Shown here in pieces: positions 1-10,547 of a stretch of 64,000 nt of DNA (within the stretch, counting starts at the first letter, position 1; each line of letters starts with the position of its first letter). The translations under genes and the position numbers were made by a program. Under the pieces are notes generated by a model that saw only the letters and a program-made list of their open reading frames with translations, had not been told where the DNA came from and searched no databases. The DNA comes from Rallus limicola. Lineage: Eukaryota > Chordata > Aves > Gruiformes > Rallidae. Location: NCBI GenBank assembly GCA_022605955.1, contig JAKCOZ010000100.1, positions 124,001 through 188,000 of the forward strand, written 5' to 3'.

Positions 1-26
1 GTCTGGGATTCTATGATTCTATTATA
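1..26 (+). mobile_element. CR1 3' tail cut by window start
   Basis: The window opens inside the end of a CR1 copy whose body lies upstream. Only 'gtctgggattctatgattct' and a few bases remain, with two copies of the octamer-based CR1 tail. Confidence 0.7.
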
Positions 27-147
27 TTGATGCAATGTCAGCTTTTATCTAAACCTTCTATTTTCTCAGTTTCAAAGACTCACTGAAAAAAAAAAGGATG
101 GTCTGAAGAGCTATTCCTCCAGTTATCTGGTCCTACAAAAGCTTGGG

Positions 148-199
148 CCAGATGGTCTTTTGAGGTTACTTCCAACCTGGGTTGTTCTGTGATTCTATT
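148..199 (+). mobile_element. CR1 3' tail fragment
   Basis: A short CR1 end: a degenerate 'gatggtcttttgaggttact' block, then 'tccaacctgggttgttctgtgattctattt'-type sequence. No ORF2 sequence remains. It stops where the next CR1 begins, so the two are head-to-tail. Confidence 0.65.
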
Positions 200-202
200 T
201 GG

Positions 203-870
203 CATGTGATCCACAGCAAGTGACCCAGGAGCCAGCAGTGTGCCCAGGCAGCCAGGAGGGCCAACTGCATCCTGGGGTGCATCAAGCCTGGCATGGCCAG
301 CTGGTCCAGGGAGGGGATTGTCCCACTCTGCACTGCACCGGTGCAGTCTCACCTCAAGTCCTGGGTGCAGGTTTGGTGTCACAAGACAAGAGGGACATGA
401 AACTATTGGAGAGTGTCTGGAGGAGGGCAGTGAGGATAAGGAAGGGTCTGGAGGGGAAGGCTTATGAGGAGAGGCTGAAGGCCCTGGGTTTGTTCAGTCT
501 GGAGAAGAGGAGGCTGAGGGGAGACCTCATGGGGTCTGTGGCTTCCTGATGAGGGGGAGTGAAGGGGCAGGGGCTGATCTCTCTCCTCTCTTTGGGGACC
601 AGGGATAGAACCTGAGGGAACAGCGTGAAGCTGCCCCAGGGGAGGTTTAGGCTGGGTGTGAGGAAGAGGTTCTGTGCTGAGAGGGGGGTCAGGCACTGGC
701 ACAGGCTCCCCAGGGAAGGGGTCACAGCCCTGAGCTGGGCTGAGATCAAGAAGCATCTGGATGATGCCCTCAGTGCCCTGCTCTGACTTGGCTGGTCCTG
801 TGTGGAGCCAGGAGTTGGACTTGATGATCCTTACAGATCCCTTCTAACTCAGGAGATTCTATAATTCTAC
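203..870 (+). mobile_element. CR1 group C, 5'-truncated
   Basis: Begins at the ORF2 block corresponding to SQQCA ('agccagcagtgtgcccagg') and runs to the octamer tail at about 855-870. A frame with [20 protein letters not shown] and [10 protein letters not shown] is visible near 440-540, which is the CR1 ORF2 C-terminal signature. The frame is broken before and after. The 3' UTR has the group C text 'ggagttggacttgatgatcc'. Confidence 0.9.
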
Positions 871-2168
871 AAATCCTCCATAATCTTTAAAAAATACATG
901 AAAAGCTCACCCTCCACCTCCATTTCTCAAAGTACCCTGGGTTAAATCACATCAGAAGGAGGCTGAGCTCTCCTGCACTTTGTGCATCACCCCCAAGTAC
1001 ATCAAATAACAGGCCCATCCCCTGGCTGGCCACATCACTAGCTCCTCAACTCTAATTTCTCCCCTCTGCCATTTTGATCTCCTGAGTCAGTATCTAATTG
1101 ATAATTCTGCCCTATCATTTTTCTCTTCTTCCTCATCACTGCATTTGCCACCCTAATTACCTCTAGCTATTTTTCCCTCCTCTGCAGCATGATTTAATTG
1201 GTGTGGTTGTTTCTTTTAAAGCTTTAAACCCCTTTTTTTTCCCCCCAGTTCAAACCATCAGGAGTCACCAGACTGAAAGGAAACCTGCTACCCAGTTGGG
1301 TTTATTCACCAAACACCTGAGCTGCTCTTGATCACCTTCACCCAACCGCTCGTTAACTGATTGGTTCCTGCCTCATTATCCATCCAGAGGAAGCCTTACA
1401 AGATTCCCAGGGACTAACAGGGTAATTTAGGTATAATTTAGATATTCAAAGGATAAGAAGATGCCTTTGGCCTGTCCTCAGGGATGTGGCAAACAGAGGC
1501 TCTTTGCCTGTGCGCCACAGGTAGAACAAGCATCTTCTGAGGCACCAAATCTCAGGTCTACCAGATCTCACGTCTAGCAGACAACCAAATGCTCTGCTAG
1601 GACACCAACCTGTCTCTAGATGCCAACCACCAGAGTCAGATTGACCATCCTCCACCCTTCCTTTTCCACAAGTCACCTGAATTGTGCTACTGCACTTGAG
1701 GCAGCGATTCGGAGAACCCATGGAGGGGATGGAGGTGATCTAAACTCACCTGGCAAAGCCACCTACTGAAGCAAGCTGCACCCATCTCCTGCAAGTGGTT
1801 GGGTTGATTTTTGTTTGTTTATTTGTTTGGAAAGGGAGGAGGATGGGGGGATACCCTTCTTCCCTCAACAAACTTTGCTCTCAGCTGCTTGTTGTCTCCC
1901 GTGCTTAGCTCAGCAGGCAGCTCCTACTCTCACCATCCCTAAACTCCCACTGGGGAATCGAGGTGGAGGCAGCATTTTTCTGGCTCCCCAGCCTCACCCA
2001 TGGGGCTAATTAATATTCCTTAAGCACCACACCCCTAATTACAATAGAGTAAGTGAGCACAAAAGTGCTTTAGTCTCAAAAGTTTGACTTGTGTATTTCC
2101 CTGTGAATTTACATTCTGGAGAATACCCATTAAGTGCATGTTTTTAATTACAGCATCAAAACCTCTTG

Positions 2169-2217
2169 ATTAGAGTACAAAAAGCTCTCAACTCTGAAAT
2201 TAGAGCACAAAAAGCTC
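2169..2217. repeat. Short direct repeat, 19 bp at 30-bp spacing
   Basis: 'attagagtacaaaaagctc' at 2169-2187 recurs as 'attagagcacaaaaagctc' at 2199-2217, 18 of 19 bases identical. It is a small local duplication within unique sequence. Confidence 0.8.
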
Positions 2218-2300
2218 ATTCCTTTAGTCCTGCCATGGAGGAGCAGCTCACCAAGCAAACATTTCTATCCCAAGCAGAGGATGCAACGTCCCAGACGGTG

Positions 2301-2313
2301 ACACACACACACA
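2301..2313. repeat. (CA)n microsatellite
   Basis: About six and a half CA units; short and probably of low polymorphism. Confidence 0.85.
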
Positions 2314-2492
2314 CTCAGCCCCCACAGTGAAAAGAGCTTGGCCATGAGATGAAAGCTTGCCTTATTAGAATAAATTAGGATAGAGCAGATTTAGCAGGGT
2401 TTAGGGAAGACCTGGGGCTGCTTCTTGATGTTATAGGCTGCAAAAGAATGGCTGGCTGGAGCTGTATAGCTCTTTTGAGAAGATCACTTGTG

Positions 2493-3074
2493 ATCACAGA
2501 ATCATAGAATGGCATAGGTTGGAAGGGACCCCAAGGATCACAGAGCTTCAACCCCCTGACACAGGGAGGGACACCAACCTCCAGGCCTGGAGCTACACAA
2601 GGTTGCCCAGGGCCCCAGCCAACCTGGCCTTCAACACCTCCAGGGATGGGGCATCCACCCCCTCTCTGGGCAGCCCCTTCCAGCCCCTCACCACTCTCTC
2701 TGCAAAGAACTTCCCCCTCAGATCTCCTCTAACCCTTCCCTCCTCCAGCTTCACTCCAGCCCCCTTGTCCTGCCAGGCTCTGCCCTTTGAACAAGCTGAT
2801 TCCCCTCCTGTTCCTCTGCTCCCTTCAGGGACTGGCAGGCTGCAATGAGGTCCCCCCACAGCCTTCTCTTCTCCAGGCTGAACCAGCCCAGCTCCCTCAG
2901 CCTCTCTTCATAGGGGAGCTGCTCCAGCCCTCTGAGCATCTCCATGGCTCCTCTGACCCCTCTCCAACCGTTCCCCATCTTCCTTATACTGGGGGCCCCA
3001 TTTCTGGACACAGAACTCCAGCTGGGGCCTCCTGAGGGCAGAGCAGAGAGGGACAATCCCCTCCCTGTCCCTGT
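2493..3074 (-). mobile_element. CR1 group A, 5'-truncated
   Basis: On the plus strand it reads 3' end first: 'atcatagaatggcataggtt', the group A 'accccaaggatcacagagct' block, then the reverse complement of ORF2 C-terminal sequence. In sense, KLEEGRVRGDLRGKFFAERV and [20 protein letters not shown] are visible but in different frames. The 5' end is lost just upstream of the block that in other copies encodes [14 protein letters not shown]. Confidence 0.92.
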
Positions 3075-3109
3075 GATGATGGGCTTCCACAGCACAATGC
3101 CTCCAGGAC

Positions 3110-3420
3110 TGTCCCACGCGCCCTACGCTTGCACAGCCCGTGGCCCTTGACCGCATCCGCCGTCTACGCAGGACACGGGATGGGAACAGAGGCGGCAGTG
3201 TTTCTCCAAGCCCTTTTTGAGTGCTTCCATGCAGTAGCAGCAAGTGAGGATGGAAAAGAGGAATAAAGGGTGAGGTTGTCCCCCTGCCAGGGAATGCTGG
3301 CTCTCAATAGTCCTTAATGACTTCTTAAGATGGCTTGTTGCCGTCGACAGTCGCGGCATAGAGGAGCTGGCCGCGGGAAGGCGAGCGCTTCATAGGGAGC
3401 AAGGCATAAGAAGGGGAGGA
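3110..3420. other. Local CpG-rich patch
   Basis: About 18 CpG dinucleotides by eye, concentrated at 3115-3190 and 3340-3390, while neighbouring sequence is nearly CpG-free. It could be a small unmethylated element, a promoter remnant or a retrocopy. A minus-strand open frame (3123-3359) spans it but has no recognised domain. Confidence 0.4.
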
Positions 3421-4683
3421 TTTGACCTTCTGTTACTTCACTTTCAAGCACCAAACCCCAAACTGTGAACCTAATCAAAAAATACTGGAACCCCCTCCCT
3501 GCTCCCCCCCCACCTCAACCAACCCAACCCACAGAAACCAGATCATCAGCAACAGCAGGCAACTTTTGCTCTCTGCAAGAGTTTCAGCACGGTAACGAAG
3601 CTGAGTCCAGAAGCCCATCAAGCTTCTGCTGTCAAAACTGCTGACAGATCTCCATCTGCCCAGGAAAAGAGACTCTGGATGTCCCCCTCCCTCCATCATC
3701 CCTGCTCTCCCCCCCAAAAAAAATAGCTTTACAACTCGGTTGTTGACAGCTTCAAAGAGGGAAGCCTGTGAATTACGAGCCTGCTCTTTTGCTACGAGCC
3801 TCACGGCACCAAGTAGCCTTTGGGGCAGCACAAAACCAAGAAGACAAGGAGTATCCATGGCATCTTTTATTATCTAAAGGATTATCACATCCAGGAGCGT
3901 GACTGAACCCCAGAGAAGCAAAAGAAAGTCACATTCACAAGACTCATCCGTTTCAAACCTGCTATTAGCGCCGTCAGCGACGTAAAGCTGTTGTAGCTAC
4001 AAGCCTGATGCCCACCTCCTTCCATAGAGACGTCCAGCCATCCCCTCATCTGCCATCTCACAGCATCCCTCTAGGAGACAAGTCTTCAGGGTGATCTTCT
4101 ACCTTTTAATTGGCAATGCATCCAACCTGAAAAGGGTCTATTTTGGGGTGCTTTTAGCAGCCAGCCTGAGTAAGCGAGTCGTTGCATGCCTCCTGGAGGA
4201 GAGCGAGTGGGCTGGCTATCTCCAGAGGGCCTGGCAGAGAGCCCTCCCCTCCCAAAGAAGCCATGTGGGTTGATGGCACTGCCCTCCCCAATCCAGCCTC
4301 CCCCAGGGGGTTTTGCAACAGAAAGAACCACAGAGAAGCTGTTTGCTGGAGCCAGACAGCTCTTTCAGAAGAGCTTAATTAGCTGGGTTCCTAAATACGT
4401 GACGCTTAGATGGGAAACAAGGGGTTGCCTTTTGGTTGTTGTTGTTTTTCTGGCTGTTTTTTTATTTCTTTTTGGGTTTTGGATGGGTTTTTTTTTTCAG
4501 AAACTTTGGGATCTACCCACTTCAGAGCCCATTCACAATAATCTGCCTGCTACAAGAACCTGAACAGAGGAATTCTAAGCAGGAGGAGACAGCCCAGCAG
4601 CCTCAGGAGTTATTTCGGATATGCTTACAGAGCCCTGATCCTGGTGCTTTTAAGACACACAGGAGCTGCCTTATTTCAGAATT

Positions 4684-4747
4684 AAAAATAAAAAGAAAGA
4701 AAAGGAAATTAAAAATAAATACACCAAAAAAAAAAAACAAAAAACCA
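4684..4747. repeat. A-rich low-complexity tract
   Basis: Imperfect A-rich run ending in a pure run of twelve A near 4726-4737. It could be an old poly(A) remnant, but I see no retrocopy body upstream. Confidence 0.6.
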
Positions 4748-4820
4748 AGGGAAGCCTGACCTCCTCATGTATCAGTTTTGAACACGTGGCTGCAGCGGAT
4801 GGTTGGCAAAAGGGATGATG

Positions 4821-5437
4821 GAATCACAGAATCAGAGGGGTTGGAAGGGACCTCCAGAGATCATCAGGTCCAACCCCCCTGCCAAAGCAGGGTCTCTAGG
4901 ACAGGGCACACAGGGAGGCATCCAGATGGGGCTGGAATCTCTCCAGAGAAGGAGACTCCACACCCCCCTGGGCAGCCTGTCCCAGGGCTCCCTCACCTTC
5001 ACTGGGAAGAAGTTCTTCCCCACATTGGTGTGGAACTCCCTGTGCTCCAACTTGAGGCCATCACCCCTTGTCCTGTCCCCACAGACACTGAGCAGAGGCT
5101 GCCCATGTCCCCCTGGGTCCCACCCTTCAGCTATTGATCCCCATTGATCAGATCCCCTCTCAGGCTGCTTCTCTCCAGGCTGAACAGCCCCAGGTCCCTC
5201 AGCCTTTCCTCCCAGGGGAGATGCTCCAGGCCCTTCAGCATCTCCAGAGCCTCCTCTGGACTCTCTCCAGGAGATCCCTGTCTTTTCTATCCCAGGGAGC
5301 CCAGCACTGGACACAACACTCCAGCTGGGGCCTGAGCAGGGCAGAGCAGAGGGGGAGGATCCCCTCCTGGGACCTGCTGCCCGCACTCCTCCTGATGCCC
5401 CCCAGGATCCCATGGGCTCTCTCAGCCCCCAGGGCAA
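4821..5437 (-). mobile_element. CR1 group B, 5'-truncated
   Basis: Starts with 'gaatcacagaatcagagggg' and the group B 'acctccagagatcatcaggt' block. Reading in sense it covers ILGGIRR (degenerate) to DASLCALS and the 3' UTR. It has the group-wide frame break after the LERVQRR block and the break at LPRGV. Confidence 0.92.
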
Positions 5438-5690
5438 AGAATAGTCCCTAAATGTAAAAGGCAGATATAAAGAAACCTGACATAAGAAATCCTTCTGCCA
5501 AGCCAGAAGCTTAACTCCAGACAAGGCAAAACCCTGGTTTGATGAAGCAGAAGTAGTTTGGAAAAGACTTGAACAGCCTCACATCAACACAAGATCAGGG
5601 TTTTGAATCAGACATATTTAATATCTCAGGCCAGTCGTCAAGAAATGACACCGTATAATCCATTTTTAATGCTCCACATTCTTCACAGCA
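5438..5690. other. Unique spacer
   Basis: CR1-free spacer with nothing recognised. Confidence 0.4.
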
Positions 5691-6372
5691 ATCATAGAAT
5701 CATAGACTGGTCTGGGTTAGAAGGGACCCCAAGGATCACAGAGCTCCCACCCCCCTGACACAGATCCAGGCCTGAATCTACACAAGGTTGCCCAGGGCCC
5801 CAGCCAACCTGGCCTTCAACACCTCCAGGGATGGGGCACCCACCCCCTCTCTGGGCAGCCCCTTCCAGCCCCTCACCACTCTCTCTGCAAAGAACTTCCC
5901 CCTCAGATCTCCTCTAACCCTTCCCTCCTCCAGCTTCACTCCAGCCCCCTTGTCCTGCCAGGCTCTGCCCTTTGAACAAGCTGATTCCCCTCCTGTTCCT
6001 CTGCTCCCTTCAGGGACTGGCAGGCTGCAATGAGGTCCCCCCACAGCCTTCTCTTCTCCAGGCTGACCCAGCCCAGCTCCCTCAGCCTCTCTCCAGAGGG
6101 GAGCTGCTCCAGCCCTCTGAGCATCTCCATGGCTCCTCTGACCCCTCTCCAACAGTTCCCCCATCTTTCTTGTACTGGGGCCCCAGCTCTGGACACAGGA
6201 CTCCAGCTGGGGCCTCCTGAGGGCAGAGCAGAGAGGGACAATCCCCTCCCTGTCCCTGCTGTCACCCCTCTGCTGATGGAGCCCAGGATCCCATCACCCT
6301 TCCCAGCTGCAAGAGCCACTGCTGGCTCATGTGGAGTTTCTCACCCACCATGACACCCAGGTCCTTCTCCAC
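5691..6372 (-). mobile_element. CR1 group A, 5'-truncated
   Basis: The 3' tail is at 5691 and the 5' end near the EKDLGV block ('gacacccaggtccttctcc' on the plus strand). Part of the 3' UTR is missing: 'gacacagatccaggcctgaa' replaces the usual longer text near 5758-5775. The sense strand shows [16 protein letters not shown] and GKFFAERVVRGWKGLPREG in different frames. Confidence 0.92.
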
Positions 6373-6764
6373 GATGTCACCTTCTCAGGTACCAATTTAT
6401 CCTGAGCACTTTAATATTAAAGTAAAATGACAATAGAGTAGGGATTCTGAGTGTAATGATTCCCCCAGGTAGAAGTGCCCATTTCCTAAATGAGTTCTTT
6501 TCTACTGATTGCTTCAGGACTGCTGAAAGAGGCTCTTTTTATTCTTTCAGGCCAGAGGCTTGCCAGGGTGTCCATACTGGGTTCTGCACCACAGCTCCTC
6601 TTCAAAAGCCACCACTATTTTTGTCCCCTCCCCACTCAAGAACATCTCTCCATCTTATCTCACCCATGCTCTGTCCTCATTAGACTTAATGATGGCTGCC
6701 AACCTGTCATCATTCAAACCATCCAAGACTTTTTTTCCTAAATTCAATCCTCTTTAGCCAAAAT
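6373..6764. other. Unique spacer with a 16-bp palindrome
   Basis: Contains the perfect palindrome 'actttaatattaaagt' at 6408-6423. No coding signature seen; the open frames near 6456-6757 are serine/proline-rich translations without recognised domains. Confidence 0.45.
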
Positions 6765-7036
6765 TTTAGCAGTGATAGGACAAGGGGTGATGGTTTTAAA
6801 CCAAAAGATGGAAGATTCAGACTAATATAAGGAAGAATTTTTTATTTACTGAGGATGGGGAAATACTGGATCAGGTTGTTCAGAAAATGGGAGATGCCCC
6901 ATCCCTGGAAACATTCAAGGTCCAGTTGGATGGGGCTCTGAGTGACCTGATCTGGTTGGAGATGTCCCTGTTCAATGCAGTAGGGTTGGACTGGATGACC
7001 TCTGAAGGTGTCTTCACACCCAAACCATTCAATGAT
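6765..7036 (+). mobile_element. CR1 group E-like, older, 5'-truncated
   Basis: Begins near 'gacaaggggtgatggtttta', a CR1 ORF2 block, and ends with 'cacccaaaccattcaatgat', a degenerate tail. The sense frame gives LETFKVQLDGALSDLIWLEM, the normal ORF2 C-terminus. It runs directly into the next group A fragment. Confidence 0.85.
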
Positions 7037-7235
7037 CCTGGAACAGGCTGCCCTAAGAGGTGGTGGATGCCCCATCCCTGGAGGTGTTCAAGGCCAGGTT
7101 GGCTGGGGCCCTGGGCAACCTTGTGTAGCTCCAGGCCTGGAGGTTGGTGTCCCTGCCTGTGTCAGGGGGGTTGGAGCTCTGTGATCCTTGGGGTCCCTTC
7201 CAACCCAGACCAGTCTATGATTCTATGATTCATGA
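7037..7235 (+). mobile_element. CR1 group A 3' fragment fused to the preceding CR1
   Basis: Starts at 'ctggaacaggctgccctaag' (WNRLPRE block) with no unique DNA between it and the preceding group E tail. It ends with the octamer tail at 7215-7232. Either it inserted at the older tail, or the two moved as one composite. Confidence 0.88.
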
Positions 7236-7302
7236 TCCTATTGCTTAACCCAAAGCAAGCAGCTCCCAGAGCCTGGATGATGATGAATGTTCTTTCTGGA
7301 CT

Positions 7303-7345
7303 TCCTCCCTTCCAACCCAAACCACTCTGTGACTCTATGATTATC
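7303..7345 (+). mobile_element. CR1 3' tail remnant
   Basis: Reads 'cccttccaacccaaaccact' then 'ctgtgactctatgatta', a CR1 end without body. About 65 bp separate it from the preceding tail. Confidence 0.65.
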
Positions 7346-7631
7346 CACACACACAGGATCTCATAAATTAACTCCATAAAGGGAGGGTTATTAACTCTTC
7401 TGAGCCTAAAGTTTTGATATGATGGTGATACCACGATGATATTCCTGCCTCCACTGCCATCAGGCAAAAAACCCACCCCAACCCAAGGGCTGCAGCACAA
7501 CCACTACCCCTGTTTGGCTTATTTCCTCCCATGGGAAGCATCAGGTGCCATTTTCCATAGCTTAGAATTCAAGGAAGTTAAGTTTGTCCCATTTTATGTA
7601 GCATTGATTGCCCACCCTTTACTTCTTTAGG
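7346..7631. other. Unique spacer
   Basis: CR1-free sequence with nothing recognised. Confidence 0.4.
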
Positions 7632-8050
7632 ACCACCTCCCCTATGAAGAGAGGCTGAGGGAGCTGGGCTGGTTCAGCCTGGAGAAGAGAAGGCTGTGGG
7701 GGGACCTCATTGCAGCCTGCCAGTCCCTGAAGGGAGCAGAGGAACAGGAGGGGAATCAGCTTGTTCAAAGGGCAGAGCCTGGCAGGACAAGGGGGCTGGA
7801 GTGAAGCTGGAGGAGGGAAGGGTTAGAGGAGATCTGAGGGGGAAGTTCTTTGCAGAGAGAGTGGGGAGGGGCTGAACAGGCTGCCCAGAGAGGGGGTGGG
7901 TGCCCCATTCCTGGAGGTGTTCAAGGCCAGATTGGCTGGGGCCCTGGGCAACCTTGTGTAGCTCCAGGCCTGGAGGTTGGTGGCCCTGTGTTGGAACTCT
8001 CTGATCCTTGGGGTCCCTTCCAACCCAGCCCAGTCTATGATTCTATGACT
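7632..8050 (+). mobile_element. CR1 group A, 5'-truncated
   Basis: Begins at the YEERLRELG block ('ctatgaagagaggctgaggg') and ends with 'agtctatgattctatgactg'. Two bases are missing from the WNRLP region ('ggggctgaacaggctgccc'), and the UTR is slightly shortened ('ttggtggccctgtgttgg'). Confidence 0.92.
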
Positions 8051-8908
8051 GGAGAACTTAGGAATATGCCATTTCTTATGGCAGGTTTTGCCAAGATTTA
8101 TTTGAATCAGGCTCTGATTGGGCCAAATGATTCATTATCCCTTGAAAACAAGTCTTGAACTAACACATGAAACCAGTATTGTGCTTCCAGTTGTCTCAAA
8201 CTCACCAAGTGACTTGGAGAAAGTCACTCTGAATAACGTCTCCATTTCCCAAACCATACAACTGGGAAAACACTGACCTACTTGGCAGGAGTGTGGAGAG
8301 CCTGTGCTCTTCTTCTTTCATTTTTTTTCTTTTAAAGAAAAAGGTTTTTAATGATTTAAGACAACCCAAATGCAAGGCATTGGAGAGATGGGAATTCCAT
8401 GAAGTCATTAAGAGAGGACCAGAGGGACAGCTTGAAAGCTAGTTATCACTATTTCTCCTGTAATCCAAATTCCCTCTATCAATAAAACCTAATCAAACAA
8501 ACTCTAGGTAGTGCTTTGACAGGTGCCAAGATGAGGTTTGTAGACATGGAGAGGGCTCCAAATGAAAAGGGATACTGCAACCAAAGGCAGGATAAATATT
8601 TACTCCCCCCCAGTGAAACACACGTAGAAGATAGTGGCTGTCTTTTTGGATGAAGGTCACAGATCCTGAATTTAAACAAGCTGGGAAATGCAGATGGAAC
8701 CTAAAGCAACTCCTCTCATCATGGGCTTCCATATCCCCAACTCCCTGGAGTGTCCAAACACCTTAAAGTACAATAAATATAGAATTATGGAGCTACCACA
8801 AAAAATGCATGAGCAGAACAGACTGCCCCAGAGGATGAAGAAAGACAGACCTGGAGGCTGTTCCTTTTTGGTCCTTCCAAACCCAATGAGGGGAAGAAAG
8901 GGAAAAAG
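8051..8908. other. Unique sequence, nothing recognised
   Basis: No CR1, tRNA-like or coding signature seen. The end of the stretch (8755-8900) has an open frame (8688-9113) that continues into CR1 and is not gene-like. Confidence 0.45.
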
Positions 8909-8990
8909 GGATAGGATAGGATGGGATAGGATAGGATATTTTCAGTTGGAAGGGTCCTACAATGATCTACTAGGTTTGGACAATCCTGAC
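8909..8990 (-). mobile_element. Old CR1 3' end with (GGATA)n tail
   Basis: A pentamer run of GGATA-like units (8909-8938) leads into 'tttcagttggaagggtccta', the classic start of an older avian CR1 lineage read on the minus strand. The pentamer run is probably the 3' tail rather than an independent microsatellite. The body is short and meets an oppositely oriented CR1. Confidence 0.7.
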
Positions 8991-9702
8991 TACCAACACA
9001 GGCTGGGGATGATGTGGTGGAGAGCAGCCCTGCAGGAAAGGATTTGGGTTACTGATGGACACAGAGCTGGACATGAGCCAACAATGGGCACTTGCAGCTC
9101 AGAAGGTCAATAGCATCCTGTGCTGTACCACCAGAAGTATGACCAGCAGATTGAGAGAGGGGGTTGTCCCCTCTGCTTTTCTTTGGGGAGATCCTTCTGC
9201 AGTGCTGCATCCAGCTCTTGAGCCCTCAGCACAGTAAGGACATGGACCTCTTGGAGTGGGTCCAGAGGAGGCCACAAGGATGATCAGAGGGCCCCTCCTA
9301 CAAAGACAGGCTGAGAGAGCTGGGCTGGTAGAGCCCATAGAAGAAAGGGCTCAGGGAGACCTCTGAGCCCCTTCCAGTCCCTGAAAGGACCTACAGGAAA
9401 GCTGGGAAGGACTGTTTATAAGGGCATGGAGTGATAAGATGAGGGGTGATGGGTTAAACTCGAGCATGGCAAGGTTAGATGAGACCTTGAGAAGAAGTCC
9501 TTCCCTCTGAGGGTGGTGAGACCCTAGCCCAGGTTTCCCAGAGAGGTGGTGGAGGCCCCATCCCTGGAGACATTCAAGCTCAGGGTGGATGAAGCTCTGA
9601 GCAACCTGCTCTACTTAAAGGTGCCCCTGCTGGCTGCATGGGCTGGACTAGATGGCCATTAAAGGTCCCTTCCAACCCAAAACATCCTATGAGTCTATGA
9701 TC
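8991..9702 (+). mobile_element. CR1, older copy, 5'-truncated
   Basis: Starts near 'caggctggggatgatgtggt' and includes 'gacatgagccaacaatggg' (SQQ region), 'gagagagctgggctgg' and the WNRLP region 'cccagagaggtggtggaggc'. It ends in 'ccatcaaag'-like 3' UTR and 'atcctatgagtctatgatct'. It is more diverged than groups A-D and its ORF2 frame is broken repeatedly. Confidence 0.85.
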
Positions 9703-9860
9703 TAGTCCAAATAAATCCCAACTGAACAGCAGTGAATCTGTGCAAAGTGAAGCCTGTTCCTACCATAACGATGAAGGGCTTCAGGAAGGTCTTCTGCTCT
9801 TTATCAAAAGCAGAGCTAGGTCTGCTTGATCACTGCATGGAGATTTAGTTTTGTTCCATC

Positions 9861-10547
9861 TCACAGAATCACAAACTGGTCTGGGTTGGAAGGGACCCCA
9901 AGGATCACACAGCTCCAACCCCCTTGACACAGGCAGGAACAGCAACCTCCAGGCCTGGAGCTACACAAGGTTGCCCAGGGCCCCACACAACCTGGCCTTC
10001 AACACCTCCAGGGATGGGGCATCCACCCCCTCTCTGGGCAGCCCCTTCCAGCCCCTCACCACTCTCTCTGCAAAGAACTTCCCCCTCAGATCTCCTCTCA
10101 CCCTTCCCTCCTCCAGCTTCACTCCAGCCCCCTTGTCCTGCCAGGCTCTGCCCTTTGAACAAGCTGATTCCCCTCCTGTTCCTCTGCTCCCTTCAGGGAC
10201 TGGCAGGCTGCAATGAGGTCCCCCCACAGCCTTCTCTTCTCCAGGCTGACCCAGCCCAGCTCCCTCAGCCTCTCTCCATAGGGGAGCTGCTCCAGCCCTC
10301 TGAGCATCTCCGTGGCTCCTCTGACCCCTCTCCAACAGTTCTTTCTTGTCTTGGGGCCCCAGCTCTGGACACAGGACTCCAGCTGGGGCCTCCTGAGGGC
10401 AGAGCAGAGAGGGACAATCCCCTCCCTGTCCCTGCTGCCACCGCTCTGCTGATGGAGCCCAGGATCCCATCACCCTTCCCAGCTGCAAGAGCACACTGCT
10501 GGCTCATGTGGAGTTTCTCATCAACCATGACACCCAGGTCCTTCTCA
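9861..10547 (-). mobile_element. CR1 group A, 5'-truncated
   Basis: Tail 'cacagaatcacaaactggtc' at the left, 5' end in the EKDLGV block at the right. The sense strand shows [20 protein letters not shown] followed by [13 protein letters not shown], then the group A frame break before [12 protein letters not shown]. At 10340 a small deletion removes part of the 'ccccatct' stretch present in sister copies. Confidence 0.92.

Larger units (their letters stand above)
871..2492. other. Unique sequence, no gene recognised
   Basis: This is the longest CR1-free stretch in the first half. It is AT-leaning and has several TAAT-core homeodomain-like sites at about 1090-1210 and 2005-2165, a T-rich patch near 1800-1830, a short direct repeat near 2170 and a CA microsatellite. 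The open frames (for example 1446-1721 on the minus strand) show no recognisable domain. Possible regulatory or neutral intergenic or intronic DNA. Confidence 0.5.
3075..4820. other. Unique sequence with a CpG-rich patch
   Basis: Free of CR1. It contains a CpG-rich segment (3110-3420), C- and A-runs near 3500-3520 and 3711-3722, a T-rich run ending in CAG near 4440-4500 that resembles a 3' splice site, and an A-rich tract (4684-4747). None of the open frames (3475-3858 minus, 4186-4563 plus) shows a family signature I recognise. Confidence 0.45.

Noticed and set aside
4440..4501. T-rich tract ending in CAG, resembling a 3' splice site
   Set aside because: The following sequence has no convincing open exon with a donor; such tracts are common by chance.
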